Positions 45,824-56,764 of a DNA stretch of 64,000 nt are shown piece after piece (within the stretch, counting starts at the first letter, position 1; every line of letters starts with the position of its first letter). Origin of the DNA: Pedobacter gandavensis (GTDB lineage: Bacteria > Bacteroidota > Bacteroidia > Sphingobacteriales > Sphingobacteriaceae). The notes under the pieces are model-generated. The model was not told where the DNA came from. It was given only the letters and a program-made list of their open reading frames with translations, and did no database searches. A program made the translations under genes and the position numbers. Location of the stretch: assembly GCF_014172405.1 (NCBI RefSeq), contig NZ_WNXC01000001.1:1488001-1552000 (forward strand), written 5' to 3'.

Positions 45824-46393
45824 TTATTTCTTAGCAACTTTTGGAGCTAGCGTTAAGAACATACGCTTGCCCTCTAACTTAGGTAATAACTCCACTTTAC
45901 CGATATCTTCAAGCGCTTGTGCAAACTTAAGAAGTAGGATCTCTCCTTGTTCTTTGTAAACAATCGCTCTACCTTTAAAGTGTACGTACGCCCTAACTTT
46001 CTCCCCATTTTCCAGGAAACTAACCGCGTGCTTCAACTTAAATTGAAAATCGTGATCATTTGTGTTAGGACCAAAACGGATCTCCTTAATGACAGTCTGT
46101 TTTGCGTTTGCTTTAATCTCCTTCTGTTTTTTCTTCTGCTCGTAAACAAACTTACTGTAATCAATGATCCGACATACCGGAGGCACTGCATTTGGAGAAA
46201 TCTCAACAAGATCCAATTCCAATTCGTCGGCAAGGGCTAAAGCTTTTGCCAAAGGATAGATCCCCGGTTCAACATTATCTCCAGCTAATCTAACCTCCTG
46301 AGCCCTGATAAACTGATTAATATTATGTTCTGCTTCTTTTTTCTTAAAAGGAGGACGTGGTCCCCTGTTAAATCCTGGTCTGCCTAATGCCAA
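45824..46393 (-). CDS. infC: Translation initiation factor IF-3 (TTG start)
   Basis: The 189-residue protein has the IF-3 N-terminal domain ([58 protein letters not shown]), the basic linker and the C-terminal domain ([40 protein letters not shown]). It binds the 30S subunit and checks the start codon. There is no in-frame ATG near the beginning. A TTG at 46391-46393 is the best start, and an in-frame stop lies a few codons upstream. Non-AUG starts on infC are known to allow IF-3 to regulate its own gene. It begins 13 bases after the thrS stop codon. Confidence 0.96.
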   Translation of the reverse strand: MALGRPGFNRGPRPPFKKKEAEHNINQFIRAQEVRLAGDNVEPGIYPLAKALALADELELDLVEISPNAVPPVCRIIDYSKFVYEQKKKQKEIKANAKQTVIKEIRFGPNTNDHDFQFKLKHAVSFLENGEKVRAYVHFKGRAIVYKEQGEILLLKFAQALEDIGKVELLPKLEGKRMFLTLAPKVAKK

Positions 46394-46406
46394 ATTTATA
46401 TACTAT

Positions 46407-48332
46407 TTAAATTGTTATTTCTTTGATTAATAATTCACTAAACTCTTGCTGAGTCATTTCACCTAAATCTCCTTCTCCGTGTTTCCTTACTGACACCTTT
46501 CCTTCCGCCATTTCCTTCTCTCCGATGATCAACATATAAGGGATTTTTTTCACCTCAGCGTCTCTGATTTTTCTTCCAATCTTCTCGTCCCGGAAGTCAA
46601 TCAAACCGCGAATATCGGAATTATTTAGTTCATCTGAAACTTTTTTTGCATAATCTTCATACTTTTCAGAGATCGGAAGGATAATAAATTGCTCAGGTGA
46701 AAGCCATAATGGGAAATTACCCGCACAATGTTCAATCAATACCGCGATAAAACGCTCTAGAGAGCCAAATGGAGCTCTATGGATCATGACCGGACGGTGC
46801 TTCATGTTGTCGCTACCAGTATATTCCAATTCAAAACGCTCAGGTAAGTTATAATCCACCTGGATCGTTCCCAATTGCCATTTTCTGCCCAGCGCATCCT
46901 TCACCATAAAGTCCAATTTAGGACCGTAGAAAGCTGCTTCACCATATTCTACTACAGTAGGTAATCCCTTTTCTGCAGCAGCTTCGATAATTGCTGATTC
47001 AGCCAAAGCCCAGTTCTCATCAGTACCGATGTATTTCGTTTTGTTCTCTGGATCTCTTAAAGAAATCTGAGCAACGTAGTCATTAAATCCAAGAGATTTA
47101 AATACGTACAATACCAGGTCAATTACTTTTTTGAACTCTTCTTTTACCTGATCCGGGCGACAAAACAAATGCGCATCATCCTGAGTAAACCCACGAACTC
47201 TGGTTAAGCCATGAAGCTCTCCACTTTGCTCGTAACGGTATACCGTTCCAAACTCTGCAAAACGCAAAGGAAGGTCTTTATAAGAACGCGGTTTTACTTT
47301 ATAAATCTCACAATGGTGAGGGCAGTTCATCGGCTTAAGGAAAAACTCCTCCCCTTCTTGTGGGGTTTTAATCGGTTGAAAAGCATCTTTACCATACTTC
47401 TCATAGTGACCAGAAGTAATGTACAAATTCTTATGGCCAATATGAGGGGTAACCACCTGCTCATAGCCTGATTTTGATTGTGCTTTTGTTAAAAATTGAA
47501 CCAGACGCTCACGCAAAGCAGCACCTTTCGGTAACCACAATGGCAATCCCATACCCACTTTCTCAGAGAAAGCAAATAATTCCAGCTCCTTACCCAACTT
47601 GCGGTGATCCCTTTTCTTCGCCTCTTCAATCATGTGAAGGTACTCAGTCAGCTCACTCGCTTTAGGGAAAGTTACCCCATAAATACGGGTCAATTGTTTT
47701 TTTGTTTCATCACCGCGCCAGTAAGCACCTGCAACATTCATCAATTTTACCGCTTTTACAAAACCGGTATTTGGAATGTGTGGCCCACGACAAAGGTCAG
47801 TAAACTCACCTTGGTTATAGAATGTGATCTTTCCATCTTCCAGTCCTTCTAACAGGTCTAGTTTGTACTCATCACCTTTTTCTTCAAAATATTTAATCGC
47901 ATCCGCTTTAGAAACGCTCTCCCTTACAAAAACTTGTTTTTGCTTGGCCAGCTCAATCATTTTGGCTTCAATAGCTTTAAAGTCGTCCGAAGAAAACTCC
48001 CTGTCGCCGAAATCTACATCATAGTAGAAACCAGTTTCAATTGCAGGACCAATACCGAATTTTGTACCCGGATATAAAGCCTCCAATGCTTCCGCCATAA
48101 TGTGCGCAGAAGAATGCCAGAAAGTAGCTTTACCCGCAGCATCATTCCAAGTCAGCAACTTTACAGTTGAATCGCTTTCAATTGGTCTGGAAGAATCCCA
48201 AATTTCGCCGTTTACTTCCGCAGCTAATACGTTGCGCGCTAATCCCTCTGAAATAGAGAGTGCGATTTGATGGGCAGTTACGCCCTGTTCATACTGACGG
48301 CTAGAACCATCAGGCAGTGTAATGTTAATCAT
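46407..48332 (-). CDS. thrS: Threonyl-tRNA synthetase
   Basis: The 641-residue protein has the TGS domain (about 1-60), the [11 protein letters not shown] editing-domain motif near 74-84 (the conserved HxxxH), and the class II core with [26 protein letters not shown]. It also has the zinc-site MNCPHHCE and the anticodon-binding C-terminal domain. It charges tRNA-Thr. It is the first gene of the conserved thrS-infC-rpmI-rplT operon, and 132 bases precede it before the next gene. No T-box is expected in this phylum and I saw none. Confidence 0.97.
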   Translation of the reverse strand: MINITLPDGSSRQYEQGVTAHQIALSISEGLARNVLAAEVNGEIWDSSRPIESDSTVKLLTWNDAAGKATFWHSSAHIMAEALEALYPGTKFGIGPAIETGFYYDVDFGDREFSSDDFKAIEAKMIELAKQKQVFVRESVSKADAIKYFEEKGDEYKLDLLEGLEDGKITFYNQGEFTDLCRGPHIPNTGFVKAVKLMNVAGAYWRGDETKKQLTRIYGVTFPKASELTEYLHMIEEAKKRDHRKLGKELELFAFSEKVGMGLPLWLPKGAALRERLVQFLTKAQSKSGYEQVVTPHIGHKNLYITSGHYEKYGKDAFQPIKTPQEGEEFFLKPMNCPHHCEIYKVKPRSYKDLPLRFAEFGTVYRYEQSGELHGLTRVRGFTQDDAHLFCRPDQVKEEFKKVIDLVLYVFKSLGFNDYVAQISLRDPENKTKYIGTDENWALAESAIIEAAAEKGLPTVVEYGEAAFYGPKLDFMVKDALGRKWQLGTIQVDYNLPERFELEYTGSDNMKHRPVMIHRAPFGSLERFIAVLIEHCAGNFPLWLSPEQFIILPISEKYEDYAKKVSDELNNSDIRGLIDFRDEKIGRKIRDAEVKKIPYMLIIGEKEMAEGKVSVRKHGEGDLGEMTQQEFSELLIKEITI

Positions 48333-48464
48333 CTACAACTATGATTTAAGTTAATTAATTGGTTTTAACTGATTTACACAACTCTTATTCTACGTGTAAT
48401 AAAACATTGTATAAATAATAACGGTGTTTATATCCGCCATTGATACAAATATAACAATTCAAGT

Positions 48465-49202
48465 CTAAAACTCATCATTTTCCAGCCATCCGCTCGCTAA
48501 AACATCAGCCAGATGCATGGTTTTTAAAGGAATATTGTTTTTGTCGATGTAACCTTGTAAATGCATCAGGCAGGACAAATCAGTAGAGATCACATATTCC
48601 GCACCTTGTTCCAATGCATTGTTCACCTTTTGCTCAGCCATTGCGGAAGAAATCGCATCAAATTTCACAGAAAAGGTACCGCCAAAACCGCAGCACATAT
48701 CTGTATCTTTCATCTCTACCATTTCCAGTCCATGTACTTTGGACAGCAACTGACGAGGCTCTGCTTTAATTTTACACTCTCTCAATCCGCTACAAGAATC
48801 ATGGTAAACAGCTTTACCATCTAGTTCCGCACCGAAATAATCTCTTTTCAATACATTCACCAGGAAATCAGAAAGCTCAAAAATATGCTGTTGAATACCC
48901 CGACATTTATTATGAAGATTGGTATTGGTAAACAAGTCACTATACCCGTTCTTCACCATCCCAACGCAGGATGCCGATGGAGCAACAATATAATCTATGC
49001 CAGAAAAATCATTTAAAAACTTCGTTCCTGTTTCTTTGGCCTGCTCCCAGTATCCGGAGTTATAAGCCGGTTGTCCGCAGCAGGTTTGCGAAGAATTATA
49101 AAACACCTCACAACCCGCTTTCTCCAATAGCTTTATCGTATTAAATGCAGTCTCAGGATATAACTGATCAACAAAGCAAGGAACAAACAATTCTATCTTC
49201 AT
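48465..49202 (-). CDS. Fe-S cysteine-rich oxidoreductase subunit (LutA/LldE family)
   Basis: The 245-residue protein has the two CCG domains of this family. The first is VPCFVDQLYP, TCCGQPAYNSGYW and SASCVGMV. The second is HDSCSGLREC and MCCGFGGTFSVKFD. It belongs to the LutA/LldE group that works in L-lactate oxidation with LutB and LutC. Neither partner is nearby, so another role such as a glycolate-oxidase-like or succinate-type electron-transfer subunit is possible. The gene stands upstream of thrS and downstream of the UMF1-type transporter gene, all on the minus strand. Confidence 0.85.
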   Translation of the reverse strand: MKIELFVPCFVDQLYPETAFNTIKLLEKAGCEVFYNSSQTCCGQPAYNSGYWEQAKETGTKFLNDFSGIDYIVAPSASCVGMVKNGYSDLFTNTNLHNKCRGIQQHIFELSDFLVNVLKRDYFGAELDGKAVYHDSCSGLRECKIKAEPRQLLSKVHGLEMVEMKDTDMCCGFGGTFSVKFDAISSAMAEQKVNNALEQGAEYVISTDLSCLMHLQGYIDKNNIPLKTMHLADVLASGWLENDEF

Positions 49203-49234
49203 GTGTATCTAATTCTTATTAAAATCTATCATGG

Positions 49235-50539
49235 TTAACCTTTAACCAATTTTGGTTCTGCTTTTTTTAACAGCAGCAAAAATATCAAACCTATCACAAA
49301 AAATGAGGCCAATGCCAGCACAGAATTCCTGATGCTTCCCGTTTGTTCCTCAATATAAGCAAAACTAAAAAGACCAATCACTACAGCCAGTTTTTCTGTT
49401 ACATCGTAAAAACTAAAAAAGGATACCGTATCTGGTGTGTTTTCTGGCAAAAACTTAGAGTAAGTAGACCTTGATAAGGATTGGATACCACCCATAATCA
49501 GGCCAACTACTGCTGCTAAGCCGTAAAATTCAAATTCATTGGTAATAAAATAAGCATAAACACAGGATCCTACCCAGATCACGACCACTAAAATCAACAC
49601 ATTCACATTCCCAATTCTTTTCGCCAGTTTTGACATCCACATCGCCCCTAAAATGGCAACAAGCTGCATGATCAAAATTACGGCAATTAATTTAGAAGTC
49701 CCCAGATGTAAGGTTTTCTCTCCAAAACCAGCCGCTGCCAACATTACGGTTTGCACGCCCATGGAGTAGAAGAAAAATGCGATCAGGTAGTGCTTTAAAA
49801 ACTTCATTTGCTTTAGCTGCTTCCACACCTTCATCAGCTCTCCGAACCCGCTATGCACTAAACTCTTGTTGATGGCCGTGTAATTGGGGCTTCCGGCAGG
49901 CAATTTACGAAAAGGAATTTGCGCAAAACCAATCCACCAGATTCCAACGAGCAGGAAGGACAGCCTTGCCGGTAGCGACGCATCTGTAATGCCAAAAAGC
50001 TCCGGTTTTAAAACGAACACAAAGCAGATGATTTGCAAAAGCACACTCCCCACATAACCATAAGCAAAACCTTGAGCACTCACCCGATCCTGCTGGTCTT
50101 TGCTCGCAATTTCCGGAAGGTAGGAATTGTTAAACAATACCCCTCCTATATAGCCCATGGCTGCAATGGCAAAGAGTATGACACCCAACTCCAGACTTTC
50201 CAGTCTAAAGAAAAACAAGCCCATACAAGCGAAACCGCCGATATAGGTGAAAATTTTCATGAATATTTTCTTGTTCCCACGATAATCTGCAGTCGCGGAA
50301 AGTAAGGGCATCAATATCACCATGACTAAATAAGCAGCCGATAGTGCATAATTTGACAAGGCAGTATTCGTAAAAGTATGCCCGAAAAATTTCACCTGAT
50401 CACCATGTTCGGCGGTGGTGGTAATAATCGTATAATAAGCGGGGAAAATGGTTGAAGTAATGACTAAGTTGTAAGCAGAATTTGCCCAGTCAAAAAAAGC
50501 CCATGACCGGATGACTTTCTTGTCGTTTTTTTGTTCCAT
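49235..50539 (-). CDS. MFS transporter of the UMF1/Atg22-like family
   Basis: The 434-residue protein has twelve hydrophobic helices and the family start SWAFFDWANSAYNLVITSTIFPAYY, with the second half containing GGIQSLSRSTYSKFLPENT and FSFYDVTEKLAV. UMF1 proteins are related to yeast vacuolar Atg22, which exports amino acids from the vacuole. In bacteria their substrate is unknown. It lies 32 bases upstream of the LutA/LldE-like gene, so the two could form a unit. Confidence 0.87.
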   Translation of the reverse strand: MEQKNDKKVIRSWAFFDWANSAYNLVITSTIFPAYYTIITTTAEHGDQVKFFGHTFTNTALSNYALSAAYLVMVILMPLLSATADYRGNKKIFMKIFTYIGGFACMGLFFFRLESLELGVILFAIAAMGYIGGVLFNNSYLPEIASKDQQDRVSAQGFAYGYVGSVLLQIICFVFVLKPELFGITDASLPARLSFLLVGIWWIGFAQIPFRKLPAGSPNYTAINKSLVHSGFGELMKVWKQLKQMKFLKHYLIAFFFYSMGVQTVMLAAAGFGEKTLHLGTSKLIAVILIMQLVAILGAMWMSKLAKRIGNVNVLILVVVIWVGSCVYAYFITNEFEFYGLAAVVGLIMGGIQSLSRSTYSKFLPENTPDTVSFFSFYDVTEKLAVVIGLFSFAYIEEQTGSIRNSVLALASFFVIGLIFLLLLKKAEPKLVKG

Positions 50540-50583
50540 GTATCAAATAAGGCCGCTAAAATAGCTAAAAAACAACAATCAGG

Positions 50584-51294
50584 CTAATTAACTTTTTCTA
50601 GTTTTGATACTCCTGATTTTTTCTCAGTTACATTTTTAGGATTCCCTTTATAAAACACCTCACTCACTCCGGAGGTCTTCACTTTTAAGTCGTTCAGTAC
50701 ATTGATATTGGCTTTTCCAGTACCCTCTATATTGATGTCATAAATCCCGGCTACAAAACTAAAAGCATCCAATTTAGCATTTCCACTTGTTTTCACAATA
50801 TGTGTACCCGTTTGGCCTGTCAAAGTCAGTTTTCCTACACCATCAATTTTTGAACTCAGCTTACTGGCATTTAAATTCAGTGTCACGTCAGAACCACCTT
50901 GTAAATCAAGGTCCAAATCCTTCACATAAATTGGACTTTCGCCAATTACACGTACCATCCCACTGGTTTCCAATTCTTTCAGATCGCCAATTCCGGCATA
51001 AACCACGATTGAATCAGTACCACAGTATTTTCCGTTTTCCAGTTTAAGCTCCAATTCACTACCACTTACTCTTGACCTGATCAATGGCACCACATTAGAA
51101 TCCGCTTGAATTTTTACATTGTAGGTGCTATCCTGAGTTAAGATTAACTTAATTGTACCACTCACTTTGATTTTATCATAACTCTTCAGCTCCACCACTT
51201 TAGTTACCTGAACTCCGGAATCTTCAATACATTTAGAAGTACATCCTGCTAAAAGTACAGGGATAGCTAATGCGATAAGTTGTAATTTCTTCAT
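50584..51294 (-). CDS. DUF2807 (head-GIN) lipoprotein
   Basis: The 236-residue protein has a signal peptide ending in LLAGC, so C18 is the lipidated cysteine. The rest is a right-handed beta-solenoid with repeats such as LKELETSGMVRVIG, LDLDLQGGSDVTLNL and LSSKIDGVGKLTL, the DUF2807 pattern. Such proteins are common in Bacteroidota with no known function. It is probably a single gene between the transporter and recQ. Confidence 0.88.
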   Translation of the reverse strand: MKKLQLIALAIPVLLAGCTSKCIEDSGVQVTKVVELKSYDKIKVSGTIKLILTQDSTYNVKIQADSNVVPLIRSRVSGSELELKLENGKYCGTDSIVVYAGIGDLKELETSGMVRVIGESPIYVKDLDLDLQGGSDVTLNLNASKLSSKIDGVGKLTLTGQTGTHIVKTSGNAKLDAFSFVAGIYDINIEGTGKANINVLNDLKVKTSGVSEVFYKGNPKNVTEKKSGVSKLEKVN

Positions 51295-51348
51295 AGGGGA
51301 TTTATTTATTGCAATTTAATTTTTTAAAACTAAGGTATCAACCCAAAT

Positions 51349-53241
51349 CTACAAGTAAAAGTTTTTACCATCTGATTTAATCTTTCCCGCGTCCATCAAT
51401 TCGCGGAGGCGTTCCATGCGTTCTTCTTCATTACCGGTTTTAAGTCCGGAAATCAGACTTTCGAGCGAATGCATCTTCGTCTGCAGTAAGGTGACCAGTT
51501 CAAAATCGATCCGATCGGCACGCACCTCATAATCGTCCGCTCTTTTCTCTGCCAAACAAACATCGCAAACACCGCATTTATCGGCATCTGGCTCATCAAA
51601 ATACCTGAGCAACTGTATATTCCTACATTTCTTTACTGAAGTATAGCTCAATACCGCATTGATTTGATCCAATTGGATTTTCTTCCGCAGCTCCATGTAT
51701 TTCACATCAACATCCATATGTACAAAATCTACCCTTGGGCGGATATATTGTAGCTGTGGCTGATCCGATTGTGGGAGATAGGAAAGTAAGCCCTGCTCCT
51801 CCAGATTACTGATCATCTTCTTTGCCGTACTGAAAGACAGTCCTACTTTTTTAGCAATCTCATTTTCTTCAATCTTCACATATTGATCAAATGCCCCACC
51901 ATAAGACCTTAATATGGCCTTAATTAAAGGATCATATCCGGCGTTCTCAATTTGAAAACGATAAACATCTTCATGAGCAGCGGTAAACAATACCCGGGAA
52001 GGTAAAAACACATTTTCAGAAAGTGTCAGGTAGCCATCATGCTCTAAGAATTTAAGCGCAGCCATGGTCTTAATCACGCCTACATTAAAACGCTTGCAAA
52101 AGTCTGCCAGGTCGAAGTTGAAAGTCAAGCCCTCCCCTGCACCATAGGCAAGCTGGAAATAATTCCCAAGGTAATGGTATACTTTTTTAACATCCTCCAC
52201 ACTTGGAAAATGGTTCGTATATTTTGCTTTCAAATCCAGCTGATCTGATTTATTGGCCAACAAAACGGCATAAGCTTTTTGTCCATCTCTACCCGCACGG
52301 CCAGCTTCCTGATAATAAGCTTCCAGACTTTCCGGCAGATCCAGGTGTACCACAAAACGAACATCAGGTTTATCGATTCCCATTCCGAAAGCATTGGTGG
52401 CCACCATCACCTGGATTTTATTCTTTTTCCAGTCGTCCTGTTTACGGAACCGCTCTAGCTTCTCAATTCCTGCATGGTAAAAATCCGCAGCGATCTGATT
52501 TCTCACTAAAAATGAAGCAATCTCAACCGTTTCTCTCCGGTTACGGACATAAACCAAACCACTCCCTTTTACGTTCTTCACAATGTCGATCAGTTTCTTA
52601 TACTTATCTTCATTGTCCATCACCACATAACTCAGATTTTTACGCTCAAAGCTCTGGACAAACACCTTCGGCTCCTTGACCTTTAGCTTCTCTACGATAT
52701 CAGCCCTGACAAATTTAGTCGCAGTTGCGGTAAGCGCAAGGATGGGTACTTTAGGATGAATATCCCTGATTTCGGCAATTTGCTGATAAGGCGGCCTGAA
52801 GTCATAACCCCATTGAGAAATACAATGGGCTTCGTCTACCGCAATCAGATTCACATTCATATAAGAAATACGAATTCGAACAATTTCTGACAATAATCTT
52901 TCCGGAGACAGATATAAAAACTTAATCTTCCCATAAATACAGTTATCGAGCAGGATATCGATCTCTCTTTTTCCCATTCCTGCATAGATAGCGACTGCTT
53001 CAATTCCTTTGGATTTCAGGTTTTCCACCTGATCTTTCATCAGGGCAACTAATGGAGAAATGACAATACAAATCCCCTCCTTTACCAAGGCAGGTATCTG
53101 AAAACAAAGGGACTTACCCCCACCTGTAGGTAATAATGCTAAGGTATCATGGCCATTTAAAACGGAACTGATGATGTCTGATTGTAGCGGCCTGAAAGTA
53201 TCAAACCCCCAGTATTTTTTTAATATCTCGGTTTCGCTCAT
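51349..53241 (-). CDS. recQ: ATP-dependent DNA helicase RecQ
   Basis: I chose the ATG giving MSETEILKKYWGFDTFRPLQ over the TTG six codons upstream. The 630-residue protein has Walker A LLPTGGGKS (residue 44 is the serine), DEAH in VDEAHCISQWGYDFRP, motif VI with YYQEAGRAGRDGQ, and a zinc-binding RQC region with CRNIQLLRYFDEPDADKCGVCDVC. A short C-terminal domain takes the place of a canonical HRDC and is not clearly one. It unwinds recombination intermediates and stalled forks. It is transcribed divergently from the amidohydrolase gene. Confidence 0.93.
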   Translation of the reverse strand: MSETEILKKYWGFDTFRPLQSDIISSVLNGHDTLALLPTGGGKSLCFQIPALVKEGICIVISPLVALMKDQVENLKSKGIEAVAIYAGMGKREIDILLDNCIYGKIKFLYLSPERLLSEIVRIRISYMNVNLIAVDEAHCISQWGYDFRPPYQQIAEIRDIHPKVPILALTATATKFVRADIVEKLKVKEPKVFVQSFERKNLSYVVMDNEDKYKKLIDIVKNVKGSGLVYVRNRRETVEIASFLVRNQIAADFYHAGIEKLERFRKQDDWKKNKIQVMVATNAFGMGIDKPDVRFVVHLDLPESLEAYYQEAGRAGRDGQKAYAVLLANKSDQLDLKAKYTNHFPSVEDVKKVYHYLGNYFQLAYGAGEGLTFNFDLADFCKRFNVGVIKTMAALKFLEHDGYLTLSENVFLPSRVLFTAAHEDVYRFQIENAGYDPLIKAILRSYGGAFDQYVKIEENEIAKKVGLSFSTAKKMISNLEEQGLLSYLPQSDQPQLQYIRPRVDFVHMDVDVKYMELRKKIQLDQINAVLSYTSVKKCRNIQLLRYFDEPDADKCGVCDVCLAEKRADDYEVRADRIDFELVTLLQTKMHSLESLISGLKTGNEEERMERLRELMDAGKIKSDGKNFYL

Positions 53242-53360
53242 AAAAAGGTTACTGATCAAAACTATAAAAATGAACTGATATTATTAAATTGCAGGCCTAT
53301 TTACACCGATCAATTAGAAGAGACCATCCTTCATAATCGCTTAAAAAACACGATAACCTG

Positions 53361-56300
53361 ATGAAAAAATCTTTACTACCACTGGCTTTTGTTTTCATTT
53401 TCCATTCCGCCTTTTCCCAGGAAAAAAAGTGGGACATTGAAAAATATCAAGGCCCAACAAAAACCTTCAGCATTGATACCGATGAAGGAACCTGGATGAA
53501 CCTCGACGTCAGTGCCGATGGTAAAGATATCGTTTTTGACTTATTGGGTGATATTTATAGCATGCCCATTTCTGGTGGTGCAGCGACCCTGCTTAGTGGC
53601 GGAGTACCTTGGGATATCCAGCCTCGCTTTAGCCCAAATGGGAAATACATTTCTTATACCAGTGATAAGAATGGCGCAGACAACATCTGGATCATGAACC
53701 GTGATGGTTCAGGAAAAAGACAAATCACGAAAGAAACCTTCCGATTGCTGAACAATGCAACCTGGATGCCTAACAGCGAGTATCTTGTGGCACGCAAACA
53801 CTACACGGGCTCCCGTTCTCTTGGTGCAGGAGAAATGTGGATGTACAGCATTTACGGTGGTGAAGGGGTACAGTTGACTAAAAGAAAAAATGACCAGCAA
53901 GATGCCGGAGAGCCAAATATCAGCCCGAATGGCAGATACCTTTACTTTAGTGAAGACATGGCTCCGGGACCAAATTTTGAATATAGTAAAGATCCGAACG
54001 GCATGATCTATGCCATCCGTCAACTGGACATGGTGACTGGAAAGTTCACAGATCTTATTGCTCAACAAGGTGGTGCAGCACGTCCACAGGTTTCCCCAGA
54101 TGGAAAAATGATGGCTTATGTAAAACGTGTCCGTTTAAAATCTGTACTTTATGTACAAAATCTACGGACTGCCGAAGAATGGCCGGTTTATGAGGATCTT
54201 TCCCATGACCAGCAGGAAACCTGGGCAATCTTTGGTGTTTATCCGAACTTTGCCTGGACGCCTGACAATAAGAACCTGGTCTTCTATTCCAAAGGAAAGA
54301 TCAAAAGGCTGGAGCTGTCTACATTGATTAGCAATGACATTCCTTTCCATCTGACCAGTAAACAAACGGTTCAACAAGCCCTCCATTTCCCGCATCAGGT
54401 TTTCAGTAATGAATTCGATGTAAAGATGATCAGACAACTGACCACCTCCGCAGATGGAAAAATGGTGATCTTCAATGCAGCAGGATTTCTATATAAAAAA
54501 GACCTGCCTGATGGAACGCCTGAACGCGTAACCAATGGGATAGATTTTGAGTTTGAACCTAAAATCAGTAATGATGGTAAATATGTCATCTATACGACCT
54601 GGAATGATGAGCTAAAAGGTGCGATCAAAAGAACGGATCTGAAATCTGGAAAAACGGTTACCCTTACGGATGAAAAAGGTTTCTATTATTCTCCATCCTA
54701 TTCTAATAAAGGAGATAAGATCGTCTTCAGAAAAGGAGTTGGGAATGATGTATTGGGCTATGCTTATGGCAGAGGCACAGGAATCTTTACCATGTCGGCC
54801 AATGGCGGACCAAAAACACTGATTTCTGACAAAGGGATCAAGCCACAATTCAATATTGACGATACGAGAATTTATTTCCAGGGCTATGAAGGCGGTAAAA
54901 AAGCTTTTAAAAGTGTGGACATCTATGGTGCAAATGAAAGAACCCATTACACCTCTACTTATGTCACGCAGTTTACCCCTAGTCCGGATGGCAAATGGAT
55001 GGCTTTCACCGAGTTGTTCAATGTCTACATCACCCCAATGATTACCGTAGGTTCTCCATTAGAACTCTCTGCGAGTAATAAGGCAATCCCATTGACAAAA
55101 ATTACCAAAGATGGCGGAACTTATATCCATTGGAGTAACGACAGTCAGAAGTTATTCTGGACACTGGGCGATAAATACTACAGTAAAGACATCAAGTCTG
55201 CTTTCAATTTCAATGATGCAGGTGAGCAGGTTGCAGAAAAACAAGAGGCATCAGGTCTGTCTATCGGACTAAAATTAAAAAGCGACCAGCCTACCGGATT
55301 GCTTGCTTTAACTGGCGCCAGAATCATCACGATGAAAGGCGATGAAGTGATTGAAGAAGGAACTATTCTGGTAGAAAACAATAAAATCATTGCGGTTGGA
55401 AAGTCGGCAGAGATGACGATTCCTACACAGGCTAAGGTTATCGATGTAACCGGTAAAACAATTATGCCGGGTATCGTAGATGTCCATGCCCACCTGAGAA
55501 CGAGTCCAGATGGAATCTCGCCACAACAGGATTGGTCGTATATGGCCAATCTCGCTTTCGGTGTGACCTCTTCTCATGATCCTTCCAGCAATACGGAAAT
55601 GGTTTTTAGTCAGGCAGAAATGTTAAAAGCTGGCCGAATGGTGGGGCCTCGTTTGTACTCAACAGGTTCGATTCTCTATGGTGCCGATGGCGATTTTAAA
55701 GTCGTGATCAACAGCCTTGAGGATGCCTTATCTCATTTGAAAAGGTTAAAAGCAGTAGGCGCATTTTCGGTAAAATCTTACAATCAACCTAGAAGAGATC
55801 AGCGCCAACAGATCATTGAAGCAGCCAGACAGTTAAAAATGGAAGTGGTTCCTGAAGGTGGTTCTACGTTTTTCACCAATATGAACATGATTGCTGACGG
55901 GCATACCGGAATTGAGCACAGTATTCCTGTTGCACCGGTTTACAAAGATGTAACCTCTTTCTGGGGCAATACCGCAGTAGGTTATACTCCTACCCTGATT
56001 GTGAGTTATGGCAGTCAGTGGGGTGAAAACTACTGGTACGACAGGACCAATGTTTGGGAAAATGAACGCCTGATGGCCTTCACCCCGCGTGCCATTATTG
56101 ATGCACGTGCCAGAAGAAGAACAACCTCGGAATACGGCGATTACGGACATATTGAAGTGGCCAAAGCCACCAAACAAATTGCAGATGCAGGCACGAAAGT
56201 AAACCTGGGTGCTCATGGTCAAATCCAGGGGCTTGGCGCACATTGGGAACTATGGATGTTGGTACAAGGAGGTATGTCGCCTTTACAGGCCATCCGTAGC

Positions 56301-56600
56301 GGTACTTTAAATGGTGCCGCTTACCTGGGAATGGATAAAGAAATCGGATCCCTGGAGCCCGGAAAACTAGCTGACCTGGTGATCATGGATGCCAACCCAT
56401 TGAATGACATTAGAAACTCGGAGAAAATTAAATACGTCATGATTAACGGCCGTATTTTCGATAGTCTTTCGATGAATGAATTCGGGACGAGAGAAAAACT
56501 TCGTGGTAAATTCTGGTTTGAAACCGGTAAAGGAATGATTTACACCTTCCCTACTGGTGTGGCTGAAACCTATACATATACCATCCCTAACTGCGATTAG
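53361..56600 (+). CDS. Secreted TolB-propeller/amidohydrolase fusion protein
   Basis: The 1079-residue protein has a signal peptide ending SAFSQ and a large PD40/TolB-like beta-propeller (about 25-640) with repeats such as QPRFSPNGKYISYTSDKNGADNIWIMNRDG. A metal-dependent amidohydrolase (about 650-1040) follows, with H709-A-H711 in VDVHAHLR and SLEPGKLADLVIMDANPL near the end. The combination is common in Bacteroidota and related to dipeptidases or imidazolonepropionase-like enzymes. It would hydrolyse peptides or cyclic amides in the periplasm. A terminator follows. Confidence 0.9.
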   Translation: MKKSLLPLAFVFIFHSAFSQEKKWDIEKYQGPTKTFSIDTDEGTWMNLDVSADGKDIVFDLLGDIYSMPISGGAATLLSGGVPWDIQPRFSPNGKYISYTSDKNGADNIWIMNRDGSGKRQITKETFRLLNNATWMPNSEYLVARKHYTGSRSLGAGEMWMYSIYGGEGVQLTKRKNDQQDAGEPNISPNGRYLYFSEDMAPGPNFEYSKDPNGMIYAIRQLDMVTGKFTDLIAQQGGAARPQVSPDGKMMAYVKRVRLKSVLYVQNLRTAEEWPVYEDLSHDQQETWAIFGVYPNFAWTPDNKNLVFYSKGKIKRLELSTLISNDIPFHLTSKQTVQQALHFPHQVFSNEFDVKMIRQLTTSADGKMVIFNAAGFLYKKDLPDGTPERVTNGIDFEFEPKISNDGKYVIYTTWNDELKGAIKRTDLKSGKTVTLTDEKGFYYSPSYSNKGDKIVFRKGVGNDVLGYAYGRGTGIFTMSANGGPKTLISDKGIKPQFNIDDTRIYFQGYEGGKKAFKSVDIYGANERTHYTSTYVTQFTPSPDGKWMAFTELFNVYITPMITVGSPLELSASNKAIPLTKITKDGGTYIHWSNDSQKLFWTLGDKYYSKDIKSAFNFNDAGEQVAEKQEASGLSIGLKLKSDQPTGLLALTGARIITMKGDEVIEEGTILVENNKIIAVGKSAEMTIPTQAKVIDVTGKTIMPGIVDVHAHLRTSPDGISPQQDWSYMANLAFGVTSSHDPSSNTEMVFSQAEMLKAGRMVGPRLYSTGSILYGADGDFKVVINSLEDALSHLKRLKAVGAFSVKSYNQPRRDQRQQIIEAARQLKMEVVPEGGSTFFTNMNMIADGHTGIEHSIPVAPVYKDVTSFWGNTAVGYTPTLIVSYGSQWGENYWYDRTNVWENERLMAFTPRAIIDARARRRTTSEYGDYGHIEVAKATKQIADAGTKVNLGAHGQIQGLGAHWELWMLVQGGMSPLQAIRSGTLNGAAYLGMDKEIGSLEPGKLADLVIMDANPLNDIRNSEKIKYVMINGRIFDSLSMNEFGTREKLRGKFWFETGKGMIYTFPTGVAETYTYTIPNCD

Positions 56601-56642
56601 GCTTGATTAATATTTCTAAAAAAAATGCCTTCAACATCTTGC

Positions 56643-56679
56643 AATGCCCCCAAAAAGTTAGACACTTTATGGGGGCATT
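56643..56679 (+). terminator. Terminator after the amidohydrolase gene
   Basis: A ten-base perfect stem (56643-56652 with 56670-56679) is extended inward by four pairs after one mismatch and is followed by a run of T bases. It lies about 43 bases after the stop codon. Confidence 0.88.
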
Positions 56680-56764
56680 TTTATTTCCCAGCTTCTTTTT
56701 AACTTTTCCAAAAAAACCTTAACTTTAGGGAAGGACTATAACAGCTATTTTTTATAGGGAACGC

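Noticed and set aside
52203..52679. Plus-strand frame of 158 codons inside recQ
   Set aside because: It is antisense to conserved helicase motifs and its translation looks random (Pro/His/Ser-rich).
56643..56679. GCCCCCA/TGGGGGC palindrome as a leftover insertion-sequence end
   Set aside because: Sequences of this type occur at some IS ends, but there is no transposase, no second end and no target duplication, and a T-run follows at the right place for a terminator.
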